Below are positions 18,082 through 25,658 of a stretch of 31,753 nucleotides of DNA, piece after piece. Position numbers and translations under genes: made by a program. Source of the DNA: Gammaproteobacteria bacterium (GTDB lineage: Bacteria > Pseudomonadota > Gammaproteobacteria > Pseudomonadales > Porticoccaceae); assembly GCA_016708925.1 (NCBI GenBank), contig JADJET010000015.1, forward strand, positions 1 to 31,753, given 5' to 3'. The notes below the pieces were generated by a model. It had not been told where the DNA came from and did not search any database. It saw only the letters and a program-made list of their open reading frames with translations. Numbering within the stretch: position 1 is the stretch's first letter; each line of letters starts with the position of its first letter.

Positions 18082-19449
18082 ATGAAACCCGAACTGCTCT
18101 CGCCCGCCGGCAGCTACAAAAGCATGCGTTACGCCTTCGCCTATGGCGCCGACGCCGTCTACGCCGGCCAGCCGCGCTACAGCCTGCGGGTGCGCAACAA
18201 CGAGTTCAACCACCTCGACATCATGGCGGAAGCGGTTGCCGAAGCCCATCGCGGCGGCAAGCAGTTCTATGTGGCGAGCAACATTTCGCCCCACAACGAC
18301 AAGGTACGCACCTACCTGCGGGACATGGAGCCGGTGATCGCCATGGGACCGGACGCCCTCATCATGTCCGATCCGGGGCTGATCATGCTGGTGCGCGAAC
18401 GCTGGCCGGACATGCCGATCCACCTGTCGGTACAGGCCAACGCGGTCAACTACGCCACCGTGCGTTTCTGGCACCAGCAGGGTATTACCCGGGTGATTCT
18501 TTCGCGCGAACTGTCGCTCGAGGAAATCGAAGAGATTCGCGACCAGTGCCCGCAGATGGAGCTCGAAGTCTTCGTCCACGGCGCGCTCTGCATCGCCTAT
18601 TCCGGCCGCTGCCTGCTGTCGGGCTACATGAATCACCGCGATCCCAACCAGGGCGCCTGCACCAACGCCTGCCGCTGGAAATACCAGGCCCACGAAGCCA
18701 CCCAGACCGAGACCGGCGACATCATTCCCACGCGCCCCGTCGGCACCTGGAACCCGGCCGATGCGGCACCCCAGGAAGAGGAAGAAAGCCCGCTCGTGCT
18801 GCTCCAGGAAGCCAGCCGCCCGGGCGAGCTGATGCCGGCCTATGAAGACGAGCACGGCACCTACATCATGAATTCCAAGGACCTGCGCGCGGTGCAGCAC
18901 GTCCCGCGCATGGTCGAGATGGGCATCAAATCCCTGAAAATCGAGGGCCGCACCAAATCCCACTATTATGTCGCGCGCACCGCCCAGACCTACCGCCGCG
19001 CCATCGACGAGGCGGTCAACGGCGTGCCCTTCGACATGAGTCTGATGCGCGAACTCGACCACCTCGCCAACCGGGGCTATACCGAGGGCTTCTACCGCCG
19101 CCATGTCCCCGAGGCGTATCAGAACTACGACCAGGGCAACTCGGGCAACACCCAGCAGCAGTTCGTGGGCGACATCGCCGAACTCGACGCCGACCGCGGC
19201 TGGATCTCCATCGAAGTGAAAAACCGTTTCGAGACCGGCGACCGGCTGGAACTCATCACGCCGGCCGGCAATCGCACTTTCACGCTGAATCACCTCGAGA
19301 ATCTGCGCGGCGAAACCATCGCGGCGGCGCCGGGTTCGGGGCATCGTGTGCGCTTCCCCCTGCCCGAGGGCGGGCTCGGCAACGACGGCAGCGAGTTCGC
19401 GCTGCTCATGCGCCACCTCCCCGGCGCGCCGCCTGTCGCAGCCAAATAA
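18082..19449 (+). CDS. trhP: U32-family tRNA 5-hydroxyuridine synthesis protein (YegQ/TrhP)
   Basis: TrhP (YegQ) belongs to the peptidase U32 family. It takes part, with prephenate as a source, in making 5-hydroxyuridine at tRNA position 34, the precursor of cmo5U. The 455 residues match the E. coli protein (453). The N-terminus PELLSPAGSYKSMRYAFAYGADAVYAG is diagnostic. Four cysteines expected to hold an Fe-S cluster are C170, C177, C193 and C197 in HGALCIAYSGRCLLSGY and NQGACTNACRWKY. The later YIMNSKDLRAV and IEGRTKSHYYVA blocks are also family hallmarks. The J-domain gene follows after 18 bases. Confidence 0.93.
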   Translation: MKPELLSPAGSYKSMRYAFAYGADAVYAGQPRYSLRVRNNEFNHLDIMAEAVAEAHRGGKQFYVASNISPHNDKVRTYLRDMEPVIAMGPDALIMSDPGLIMLVRERWPDMPIHLSVQANAVNYATVRFWHQQGITRVILSRELSLEEIEEIRDQCPQMELEVFVHGALCIAYSGRCLLSGYMNHRDPNQGACTNACRWKYQAHEATQTETGDIIPTRPVGTWNPADAAPQEEEESPLVLLQEASRPGELMPAYEDEHGTYIMNSKDLRAVQHVPRMVEMGIKSLKIEGRTKSHYYVARTAQTYRRAIDEAVNGVPFDMSLMRELDHLANRGYTEGFYRRHVPEAYQNYDQGNSGNTQQQFVGDIAELDADRGWISIEVKNRFETGDRLELITPAGNRTFTLNHLENLRGETIAAAPGSGHRVRFPLPEGGLGNDGSEFALLMRHLPGAPPVAAK

Positions 19450-19467
19450 GGCGAAGATCGCAGGCGG

Positions 19468-20175
19468 ATGAGCAAGCTGCTGCTGATCCTCGTAGGCCTG
19501 GGCCTCTGGTACACCTGGCGGCACCGCAACCGCTTCCGCGCATTGTCACCGGAACAACGCCATTACCTGCTCTGGCGCAGTTTCTTTATCGGTTTTTTTG
19601 CATTGACGCTGGCACTCGCCCTCAGCGGCCGCGTCCACTGGCTTAGTGCCGCCTTCGCCGCGCTGCCGCTCGTGGCACGGACACTGATCACCGCGGCCGC
19701 GCGCGCATGGCCGCTGCTGCGCCTGTGGAGTCGGGCCGGAGGTCCGAGGGTCGCGCCCCGCTTCCGCACCCCGATACTCGAAGTGCGCATCGATCTGGCA
19801 ACCGGCGCCATCGATGGCACCGTGACCGCGGGGCGGTTTTCCGGACAGGCCCTGTCCGCGCTGACGCGCCAGCAACTGGAACAGTTGCGCGCCGAACTCG
19901 ATCCGGCGGATCGCAACTCGCTGCTGCTGTTGAGTGCCTATTTAGCGCGACGTTTCGGCAGCGCCGGGAATTCCGGACCGCAACCGCCCACGCCAGAGCG
20001 GCCCGATACCGACGAAGCCTGGCGCATCCTTGGCCTCAGCCCTGGCGCCAGCCGCGAAGACATCATTCAGGCCCACAAGCGGTTGATGCAGAAACTGCAC
20101 CCGGATCGCGGCGGCAACGATTATCTGGCGGCCAAGGTCAACACGGCGCGGGATGAGTTGCTGGGGCCGCATTGA
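19468..20175 (+). CDS. membrane-anchored J-domain protein
   Basis: A 235-residue protein with hydrophobic segments near residues 3-15 and 36-75, a central region that I do not recognise (about 95-165), and a J domain at the very C-terminus. The J domain runs from DEAWRILGLSPGASREDI to the end, with the essential HPD at 211-213 in KLHPDRGGND. The fourth J-domain helix is short or absent, as in Tim14/DNAJC15-like proteins. It is likely an inner-membrane co-chaperone recruiting a DnaK-type Hsp70. It follows trhP by 18 bases and precedes tRNA-Arg. The client is unknown. Confidence 0.85.
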   Translation: MSKLLLILVGLGLWYTWRHRNRFRALSPEQRHYLLWRSFFIGFFALTLALALSGRVHWLSAAFAALPLVARTLITAAARAWPLLRLWSRAGGPRVAPRFRTPILEVRIDLATGAIDGTVTAGRFSGQALSALTRQQLEQLRAELDPADRNSLLLLSAYLARRFGSAGNSGPQPPTPERPDTDEAWRILGLSPGASREDIIQAHKRLMQKLHPDRGGNDYLAAKVNTARDELLGPH

Positions 20176-20206
20176 GGCACAACTGTGATCGCCGCGCCCG
20201 GACTCC

Positions 20207-20212
20207 TATAAT
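20207..20212 (+). promoter_or_regulatory. candidate -10 box for tRNA-Arg
   Basis: A perfect TATAAT lies 21 bases before the first tRNA nucleotide. The -35 region is weak. A tRNA promoter at this distance is plausible. Confidence 0.5.
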
Positions 20213-20232
20213 GCCCAGGCCAATCTCGTCCC

Positions 20233-20309
20233 GTCCCGGTGGCACAGCTGGATAGCGCGGCCCCCTCCTAAGGGGCAGGTCGGAGGTTCAAATCCTCTCC
20301 GGGACGCCA
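20233..20309 (+). tRNA. tRNA-Arg (anticodon CCT)
   Basis: 77 nt with encoded CCA. The 7-bp acceptor stem is GTCCCGG/CCGGGAC; the anticodon stem is GCCCC/GGGGC with loop CTCCTAA (anticodon CCT, reading AGG); the T arm is GGAGG-TTCAAAT-CCTCT with one G-T wobble. The D stem GCAC/GCGC has an A-C mismatch at 12-23. The 3' end is the integration site of the adjoining element. Confidence 0.96.
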
Positions 20310-20310
20310 A
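20294..20310 (+). repeat. attL core (tRNA 3' end)
   Basis: CCTCTCCGGGACGCCAA, overlapping the T-arm 3' strand, acceptor 3' strand and CCA of tRNA-Arg. It pairs with the 16-base copy at 26558. Confidence 0.75.
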
Positions 20311-20410
20311 ACACCCTTCCAAGTAGCTCCAAGGTTGTCTGTAAGCCACTGATAATAAAAAGAACTAGTGCCCAGGACTTCCGGGGTGTTCCATTGCATT
20401 CCAGCACACA

Positions 20411-20433
20411 TTGGGGGTACATTCTAGGGGTAC
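20411..20433 (+). repeat. GGGGGTAC repeats near attL
   Basis: TTGGGGGTACATT followed by AGGGGTAC. Similar repeats lie near attR. They may be integrase arm-type binding sites, given their placement between att core and the int gene. Confidence 0.45.
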
Positions 20434-20461
20434 TTCACAAACCCCCGGAGCACATACCCCC

Positions 20462-21682
20462 ATGCGAGCGCAAAACAGGCTTACCGCCAAGACCGTAGCG
20501 GCGGCGAAATTCGAGGGCAAGCCCCGTAAGCTGTTTGACGGCGCCGGGCTGTTTCTGCACCTTCAGGCGGGGGGCCGTTACTGGCGCCTGAAGTACCGCC
20601 ACAACGGCGCGGAAAAGCTGTTGGCGCTGGGGGTATATCCGCACGTCACCCTGGCCGCGGCGCGCGCCCGTCGCGATGAAGCACTGACCCAACTGGCGGA
20701 CGGCATCGACCCCACCGCCCAGCGCAAGGCGGAGAAGGCCAGCGCGGGGACGGACACCTTCGAGGCCGTCGCGCGCGAATGGATGGCAAAGCAAACCAAG
20801 GTGCTGGCGCCCGAAACCCTGCGACTCACCCGCCGCCGCTTCGAGACTTGGGCATTTCCCATCATCGGCGCCCAACCCATGCGCGCACTGGAGCCGCCCG
20901 AGCTGCTGCGCCTGCTGCGCCGGATCGAGACCCAGGGCAAGCACGAAACCGCCAAGCGCGTACGCCAGCGCATCGGGCAGGTTTTCCGGTACGCCATCGC
21001 CACCGGCCGCGCTGACCGGGATCCCACCGCCGACCTGAAAGGGGCGTTGACGCCCACGGCAACCCAGCACCGGGCCGCCATCACCACCCCCGCCGAGTTT
21101 GGGGCACTGCTGCGCGCCATTGACGGCTACAGCGGACAGCCTGCCAGCCGGGCCGCGCTCGCCCTGGCGCCGCTGACCTTTGTGCGCCCGGGGGAGCTGC
21201 GCATGGCGCGCTGGCCGGAGATCGACCTTGACGCGGCACTCTGGCGGATACCTTCCGTCCGCATGAAGATGAAGCGGGAGCACATTGTCCCGCTGAGCCG
21301 GCAAGCCGTTGCCATCCTGCGGGAGCTGCACCCCATCACCTGCCATCGCCCCTACGTGTTCGAGTCGGTGCGCCCTGGCCGCCCGCTTTCGGAAAACACC
21401 ATGAATACCGCGCTTCGGACCATGGGCTACTCGGGGGACATGATGACGCCGCACGGCTTCCGCGCGAGCGCTTCCACGCTGCTGCATGAGCTGGGCTGGC
21501 CGCCGGAAGTGATCGAACTACAACTGGCACACGCCCAGCGCAGTCAGGTTGCCGCCGCCTACAACCGCAGTGCCCGGCTTGAGGAACGCCGCCGGATGTT
21601 GCAGGCATGGGCCGATCACCTGGACAGCCTGCGCAAGGGTGCGGCCGTGGTGCCGATCCGCGCCCCGTTGCGCAACCCATAA
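20462..21682 (+). CDS. P4-type tyrosine integrase
   Basis: A 406-residue tyrosine recombinase that would integrate and excise the element at the tRNA gene. The ATG at 20462 (MRAQNRLTAKTVAAAK) is the normal family start; the frame upstream runs over the GGGGGTAC repeats. The N-terminal DUF4102-like arm-binding part (GAGLFLHLQAGGRYWRLKY, LGVYPHVTLAAAR) is followed by a core-binding part and the catalytic domain. Catalytic residues are R242 (VRPGEL), a Lys at 269 or 271, H331 and R334 (HGFR), H357 and the nucleophile Y367. All are present, so it could be active. Confidence 0.95.
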   Translation: MRAQNRLTAKTVAAAKFEGKPRKLFDGAGLFLHLQAGGRYWRLKYRHNGAEKLLALGVYPHVTLAAARARRDEALTQLADGIDPTAQRKAEKASAGTDTFEAVAREWMAKQTKVLAPETLRLTRRRFETWAFPIIGAQPMRALEPPELLRLLRRIETQGKHETAKRVRQRIGQVFRYAIATGRADRDPTADLKGALTPTATQHRAAITTPAEFGALLRAIDGYSGQPASRAALALAPLTFVRPGELRMARWPEIDLDAALWRIPSVRMKMKREHIVPLSRQAVAILRELHPITCHRPYVFESVRPGRPLSENTMNTALRTMGYSGDMMTPHGFRASASTLLHELGWPPEVIELQLAHAQRSQVAAAYNRSARLEERRRMLQAWADHLDSLRKGAAVVPIRAPLRNP

Positions 21683-21687
21683 TTATT

Positions 21688-21999
21688 ATGGCTAAAATGC
21701 CGAGCCCGTCCGCTGCCGACTGGTTGCGACTGATCCGGTCTGCCTCAGCCGATTCCGCCCATGTGCGTTTGACGGTTCACGCCCGCCGGCGGATGCACCA
21801 GCGCAAGGTAACCCTGCGCGAGGTGCTGAACGTACTGCGGCGCGGCGCCTTCGAGGAAGCACCGGCGCCGAGCCTGAAACCGCCCGGGCACTGGACGGCG
21901 CGGCTTGCGGATCGCACGGGGGTGGCCGTGGTGATCGGCTTCGACCCCGAGGGGCGCCCCATCGTGCTGGATGTTGTCACTGTCATGCGAGGCCGTTGA
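21688..21999 (+). CDS. DUF4258 domain protein, toxin-like
   Basis: A 103-residue protein starting at the ATG at 21688, five bases after the integrase stop. The N-terminal part has VRLTVHARRRMHQRKVTLREVL and the C-terminal part has VVIGFDPEGRPIVLDVVTVM. This is the DUF4258 pattern (HAxxRMxxR, then a strand pair ending in a hydrophobic VTV). DUF4258 proteins often sit beside small HTH proteins in toxin-antitoxin-like pairs. The next gene, 3 bases downstream, is an HTH protein, which supports that reading. Toxicity itself is inference. Confidence 0.75.
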   Translation: MAKMPSPSAADWLRLIRSASADSAHVRLTVHARRRMHQRKVTLREVLNVLRRGAFEEAPAPSLKPPGHWTARLADRTGVAVVIGFDPEGRPIVLDVVTVMRGR

Positions 22000-22002
22000 A
22001 CC

Positions 22003-22446
22003 ATGCACCATTACACCGAGTCCGGCTTGCCCTATGTGTGGCTGGCCGATGGCTATCGCCTGGAACCCACCGCCTACGGCGAGGCCCTGAGCGTTCAGGA
22101 TGCCGATGGACTGCACCGCGCCATCGCCCGCTGGGTGGCCGAATCCCTGCCCAGACTCCACGGGCGCGAGGTGAAATTCCTGCGCCTGGAGTTGGACCAC
22201 ACGCAAGCCGAACTGGCCGGCCGACTGGGCGTTACCGAACAGACCGTTTCCCTGTGGGAGCGCCAGCCCGGCAAACCGATACCCGCCGCCGCGGATCGTC
22301 TGCTTCGCCTGCTGGTGGAGGCCTGGCTGGACCATGGGCAACCGCTGTCCCAAGCCATGGCGCGCGTACAAGGGGCCGCCGTGCATGCACCCGTGGTGCG
22401 TCAACCCTTCCGGCGCGGGCGCAAGAGCTGGCGAGCGGCGGCTTAG
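22003..22446 (+). CDS. HTH (XRE/MqsA-like) protein, putative antitoxin
   Basis: A 147-residue protein beginning three bases after the DUF4258 stop. The N-terminus (YTESGLPYVWLADGYRLEP) is a short family-typical strand region. A Cro/C1-type helix-turn-helix occupies about residues 56-105: LRLELDHTQAELAGRLGVTE, then TVSLWER. The C-terminal tail is basic. In location and fold it resembles antitoxins that neutralise DUF4258- or MqsR-type partners and repress their own operon. There is no zinc-finger N-terminus as in true MqsA. The pair may stabilise the element in the chromosome. Confidence 0.75.
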   Translation: MHHYTESGLPYVWLADGYRLEPTAYGEALSVQDADGLHRAIARWVAESLPRLHGREVKFLRLELDHTQAELAGRLGVTEQTVSLWERQPGKPIPAAADRLLRLLVEAWLDHGQPLSQAMARVQGAAVHAPVVRQPFRRGRKSWRAAA

Positions 22447-22457
22447 GCGAACCCCTG

Positions 22458-22679
22458 ATGCTCGATCGCTTGAGAAACCCCGCGCGCCGGCCGCCGAGCC
22501 CCGGCGTGGTGCTGCGGGAAGACGCGCTCCCGGCGCTGGCGATGACGCAAACAGAGTTCGCCCGCCGGCTGAGCGGAGGCGCGGCCCTTCTTCGGGGCGC
22601 GAGGGTGCGGGCGTGGTGCCGATCCGCCGGACTGTTGTGTAATCCAGTTATTGCCAGTTGCTGCAAAGCGGGGTATTGA
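22458..22679 (+). pseudogene. HigA-like antitoxin remnant
   Basis: The frame starting at the ATG at 22458 reads RNPARRPPSPGVVLREDALP, ALAMTQTEFARRLSGG, which is the unmistakable N-terminal third of HigA/VapI-type antitoxins. Homology stops in the middle of the HTH, and the rest (about 30 residues, ending CKAGY) is unrelated. No HigB toxin is visible. It is most likely a decayed gene, though a 73-residue product could still be made. Confidence 0.65.
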
Positions 22680-22707
22680 CATCTACTGAATTGCCGCTAG
22701 ATTATAT
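22676..22707 (+). promoter_or_regulatory. promoter of the alpA operon
   Basis: A perfect -35 TTGACA at 22676-22681 is followed, after 16-20 bases, by an AT-rich -10 region (TAGATTATAT; the exact hexamer is uncertain). Directly downstream is a CCCCGGGG palindrome (22712-22719) that could be an operator. The alpA ATG is about 70 bases further on. Confidence 0.65.
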
Positions 22708-22777
22708 CCACCCCGGGGTATGCGTAGCGGACTGATACACATGCCGACGGGGAGGGGCCACACGATGAGGCCCTGAT

Positions 22778-23014
22778 ATGTCGTCAACAAACCCCCACCC
22801 CACCATCCTGCGCCGCCGTCAGGTTCAAGAGCGCACCGGTTTAAGTTGTTCAGGAATCTACGCGCGCCTTGACCCGCAGAAACCTGGCTACGACCCCACG
22901 TTTCCAAGGCAAATTTCTCTAGGCCACGGCGCGCGAGCCGTCGGGTGGTTGGAGCACGAGGTCACTAGTTGGCTTGAAGCCCAGGTCGCGAAATCCCGCG
23001 CGGCGCGGGGTTGA
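22778..23014 (+). CDS. AlpA-family DNA-binding regulator
   Basis: A 78-residue protein with the AlpA/MerR-like winged-helix arrangement: ILRRRQVQERTGLSCSGIYARL (helix-turn-helix), then FPRQISLGHGARAVGWLEHE and VTSWLEAQVAKSR. The FPxxxxLGxxxVGWxxxEVxxWL frame is diagnostic. AlpA-type proteins in P4-like elements activate or repress genes for excision and replication. Here it is the first gene of a tightly packed operon with a good promoter, so it probably controls its own operon or the integrase. Its stop codon overlaps a TTG start of the next frame. Confidence 0.88.
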   Translation: MSSTNPHPTILRRRQVQERTGLSCSGIYARLDPQKPGYDPTFPRQISLGHGARAVGWLEHEVTSWLEAQVAKSRAARG

Positions 23015-23520
23015 GCCATGGACGCACAACAAAACCCCCGGGGGCTGGCGGGCACCCGGGGCAAGCGAATTACCAAAAACAGCCCGTACATTCTACCGCA
23101 CCACCGGTTGAACGGCTGCTGCCGCGCCTGGAATCTGTCCTAAAAACGGGTGACCGACGATGGCGGGCGTGTTGTCCGGCGCACGATGGAAAAAGCCGAA
23201 GCCTGGCCATCCGCGAGGTTGATGAAGGCCGGGTGCTGATCCACTGTTTCGCCGGTTGCGGCGCGGTGGATGTCATCGCGGCAGCCGGGCTGACGCTTGG
23301 CGACCTCTCCCCGGCGACACTGAAAAACACCCGCCCGCTACGCCCGGGCGAGCGCTGGATCCCGCGCGAGGCGCTGAGCGCGCTGGCCCATGAGCTCCTT
23401 GTCGGCCTGATCATCCTTGAGCGTGGCGCGACGGGCGCACCGCTGGATCGTCGCTGGCTGGACCGCCTGGCCCTGGTGCGTGCGCGCGTGTCCGCTGGTG
23501 CGGCGGAGGTCGGAGCGTGA
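23011..23520 (+). CDS. CHC2 zinc-finger primase-like protein
   Basis: A 169-residue protein. The probable start is the TTG at 23011 (TTGA overlap with the alpA stop); the nearby ATG at 23018 is in another frame and soon stops. The central part carries a primase-type zinc motif: C55 and H58 (CCPAH), then C79 and C83 (VLIHCFAGCG), within the phage/plasmid CHC2 pattern. No TOPRIM domain follows; the C-terminal 70 residues are helical and unrecognised. It resembles the DNA-binding front of an element primase, with the remaining functions perhaps in the DUF3987 protein encoded next. Its end overlaps the next gene by GTGA. Confidence 0.75.
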   Translation: MSHGRTTKPPGAGGHPGQANYQKQPVHSTAPPVERLLPRLESVLKTGDRRWRACCPAHDGKSRSLAIREVDEGRVLIHCFAGCGAVDVIAAAGLTLGDLSPATLKNTRPLRPGERWIPREALSALAHELLVGLIILERGATGAPLDRRWLDRLALVRARVSAGAAEVGA

Positions 23521-25076
23521 CGACCATCGACCGAGGTGTGACATTCCTGGATGACGCGGCAGCCCGACAAACTGGCCTTCAAAATCCAGCGGACGGCAAT
23601 GGCTGGCCTGACATCACGCCAATTCCAGACGCGCGCCTGCCGGTGCCTGCGTTCGCCATGGAGCTACTGCCGGAATCGTTGCGGGCGTGGGTGAGTGACA
23701 TTGCCGAGCGCATGCAATGCCCGCCAGACTTCCCCGCCATTGGCGCCATGGTGTCGCTGGCCGCGGTGGTTGGCAGACGGATAGGCATTCGACCGAAGCA
23801 GCGCGATGACTGGGCCGTCGTGCCCAATCTGTGGGGCGCCGTCGTGGGGCGCCCTGGCGTGCTCAAGACGCCCGCGCTGAGCGAGGCCATGCGCCCACTC
23901 GAACGGCTCGCTGCCGTGGCGAGAGAAGCCCACACCGCCGCCCAGCGCGAGCACGTCGGCCGGTCCGAGCTTGCCAAGGCCAAAAAGGACGTGCTGCGCG
24001 CCGAGATGCGCGCGAAAAATGGCCGCCGCGACGATGACATCATCCTGGCTGACTTAGCCGCGCTGGCCGAGCAGGACGCGCCACCGGTAGAGCTGCGCTA
24101 CATGAGCAACGACCCGACGGTCGAGAAGCTGGGCGAGTTACTGGCCGCCAACCCGGCTGGCGTGCTGGTATTCCGGGACGAACTGACCGGCTGGCTGCGC
24201 AACCTGGACCGCGAGGGGCGGGAAAGCGACCGCGCGTTTTATTTGGAATCGTGGAACGGCACGGGCGCCTACAACTACGACCGGATAGGACGCGGAACAC
24301 TGCACATAGAGGCTGCCACCGTGTCGGTGCTGGGGGGCATTCAGCCTGGCCCGCTGGCGTCCTATGTGCGCGAGGCATCAACGGGCGGGCGCGGCGCCGA
24401 CGGCTTGTTACAGCGCTTCCAGATGCTGGTCTGGCCGGACGAACCACGCGGCTGGGTCAACATAGACCGATGGCCGGACACCGACGCCAAAAATGCCGCG
24501 TTCGCGACCTTCGAGCGACTGGCCGGACTTGATCCGCTGGCCGTTGGCGGAGGCAGCGATGACGGCGGCTTGTCCTACCTGCGGTTCGCGCTGGACGCCC
24601 AGGAAGCGTTCGACGAATGGCGCAGCGATCTGGAGGCCCGGATACGCGCGGGCGAGCCGGAAATCATCGAAGCGCACTTGAGCAAATACCGCTCCCTGCT
24701 GCCGAGCCTGGCCTTGCTATGCCACTTGGCGGACAAACCGCACGGCGGGCCGGTCACCCTGGCCGCCATGCTGCGCGCTGCCGACTGGTGCGAGTACTTG
24801 GAGGCACACGCGCGCCGGCTGTATGCGCACGGCATTGGCGCCGACTACGCGGCCGTCCATGCGCTGGCAGCGCGCATCAAACGCGGCGACGTGAAAGACG
24901 GCGCCACACCGCGGGAAGTCTACCGAAACCACTGGGCCGGACTGGACAAGGACGCCGTCGCCCGGGCGCTGGACGTGCTGGAAGGCTGCGGCTGGCTTCG
25001 CCTTGCGGAGCTGCCGACCGCTGGCCGGCCGTCACTCGTTATCCGACTGAGCCCAAATTTGGAGGCCAAGTCATGA
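23517..25076 (+). CDS. DUF3987 (YfjI-like) protein
   Basis: A 519-residue protein of the DUF3987 family common in phage satellites and prophage-like islands. The GTG start at 23517 overlaps the previous stop. An ATPase-like part has a degenerate P-loop GRPGVLKTPA (residues 111-120), a charged helical insert (about 130-185), FRDELTGWLRNLD and VSVLGGIQPGPL, resembling RecA/AAA-like replication proteins. The C-terminal part (about 395-505) looks like a winged-helix region. Next to a CHC2 protein it likely works in element replication. The function of the family is not well established. Confidence 0.8.
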   Translation: MTTIDRGVTFLDDAAARQTGLQNPADGNGWPDITPIPDARLPVPAFAMELLPESLRAWVSDIAERMQCPPDFPAIGAMVSLAAVVGRRIGIRPKQRDDWAVVPNLWGAVVGRPGVLKTPALSEAMRPLERLAAVAREAHTAAQREHVGRSELAKAKKDVLRAEMRAKNGRRDDDIILADLAALAEQDAPPVELRYMSNDPTVEKLGELLAANPAGVLVFRDELTGWLRNLDREGRESDRAFYLESWNGTGAYNYDRIGRGTLHIEAATVSVLGGIQPGPLASYVREASTGGRGADGLLQRFQMLVWPDEPRGWVNIDRWPDTDAKNAAFATFERLAGLDPLAVGGGSDDGGLSYLRFALDAQEAFDEWRSDLEARIRAGEPEIIEAHLSKYRSLLPSLALLCHLADKPHGGPVTLAAMLRAADWCEYLEAHARRLYAHGIGADYAAVHALAARIKRGDVKDGATPREVYRNHWAGLDKDAVARALDVLEGCGWLRLAELPTAGRPSLVIRLSPNLEAKS

Positions 25077-25483
25077 GGTGGTCTGAGCGCTACCTGCAAA
25101 AAAAATATCTACACACACGGGGCCCCCGGCAGTGCCAAAAGTGCCAAAAGCCCCTGAATCACCCCCAGGAACCCCTTTTGGCACTTTTGACACTGGGGGG
25201 GGGGGTGGCCCATACCGTAGAAAAAAAATCCGGGTTTTCGCCCGATTCGCCCCTTTCGCCCACCATACAAGGCGATTCGCCCGCACCCGTCCGCGGCCAC
25301 CGGACGTTGATCCAGACTGACGCGGGGGTTGCTGCTGCGGCGCACCTCTTCCACAACCACCTGTTCGGCCCAGGGCAGGCCACCGGCTGTTGTGCGGCCC
25401 GCCACGGGCGCTACTGCCCCGAAGGTGCCCGGCTGCGGGAGGCTTACCACACGGCGCACAGACAGGCGGAGGGGCGCCAATGA
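25073..25483 (+). CDS. small element protein with CC/RYCPEG motif
   Basis: The ATG at 25073 overlaps the DUF3987 stop (ATGA) and gives 136 residues. The C-terminal 45 residues (HLFGPGQATGCCAARHGRYC, then PEGARLREAYHTA) look conserved-protein-like, with three cysteines that could bind metal. The N-terminal part is translated from the large inverted repeat (QCQKCQK) and an 11-base G run, and is low complexity. I do not know its function. It ends in another ATGA overlap, so it belongs to the alpA operon. The G run may also cause length errors. Confidence 0.55.
   Translation: MRWSERYLQKKYLHTRGPRQCQKCQKPLNHPQEPLLALLTLGGGVAHTVEKKSGFSPDSPLSPTIQGDSPAPVRGHRTLIQTDAGVAAAAHLFHNHLFGPGQATGCCAARHGRYCPEGARLREAYHTAHRQAEGRQ
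25130..25195. repeat. large inverted repeat of GTGCCAAAA units
   Basis: The 21-base arms at 25130-25150 and 25175-25195 pair with a single mismatch around a 24-base C-rich loop. Each arm has two copies of GTGCCAAAA in tandem (second copy in the right arm altered to GTGTCAAAA). An 11-G run follows. It could be an origin-type iteron site, a processing hairpin or a protein-binding site. Confidence 0.8.
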
Positions 25484-25658
25484 GCGCGCCTGACGCCCCT
25501 GCTGATCGCACCTCCCCGAGTACCGCGCGCATATCCGCAAGCTGGCCGAGACCCCGCGTCAGCCCGCTGGCAAGCGCTCCAAGCGCCACGGCGAGACTGA
25601 GCAGCGCCGAGGGTATCCCTGGCCGACCGACTGCGACCCAGGGCCATCAGATGACTGA
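25480..25658 (+). pseudogene. small ORF, probably frameshifted
   Basis: An ATG at 25480 overlaps the previous stop (MSAPDAPADR), but after about 10 codons the natural-looking sequence is in another frame: HLPEYRAHIRKLAETPRQPA, GKRSKRHGETEQRRGYPWPT, then a TGA at 25656. That second frame has no start codon of its own after a TGA at 25502. A one- or two-base indel near 25500-25518 would join them into a protein of about 59 residues. The function is unknown. It would overlap the next ATG by 8 bases. Confidence 0.45.

Noticed and set aside
16795..19524. 909-residue minus frame joining purT with a long N-terminal extension
   Set aside because: The extension is the antisense of trhP; PurT homology and length begin at the ATG at 17976.
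25130..25195. Rho-independent terminator
   Set aside because: The stem is long but is followed by G residues, not T, and lies inside an operon frame.
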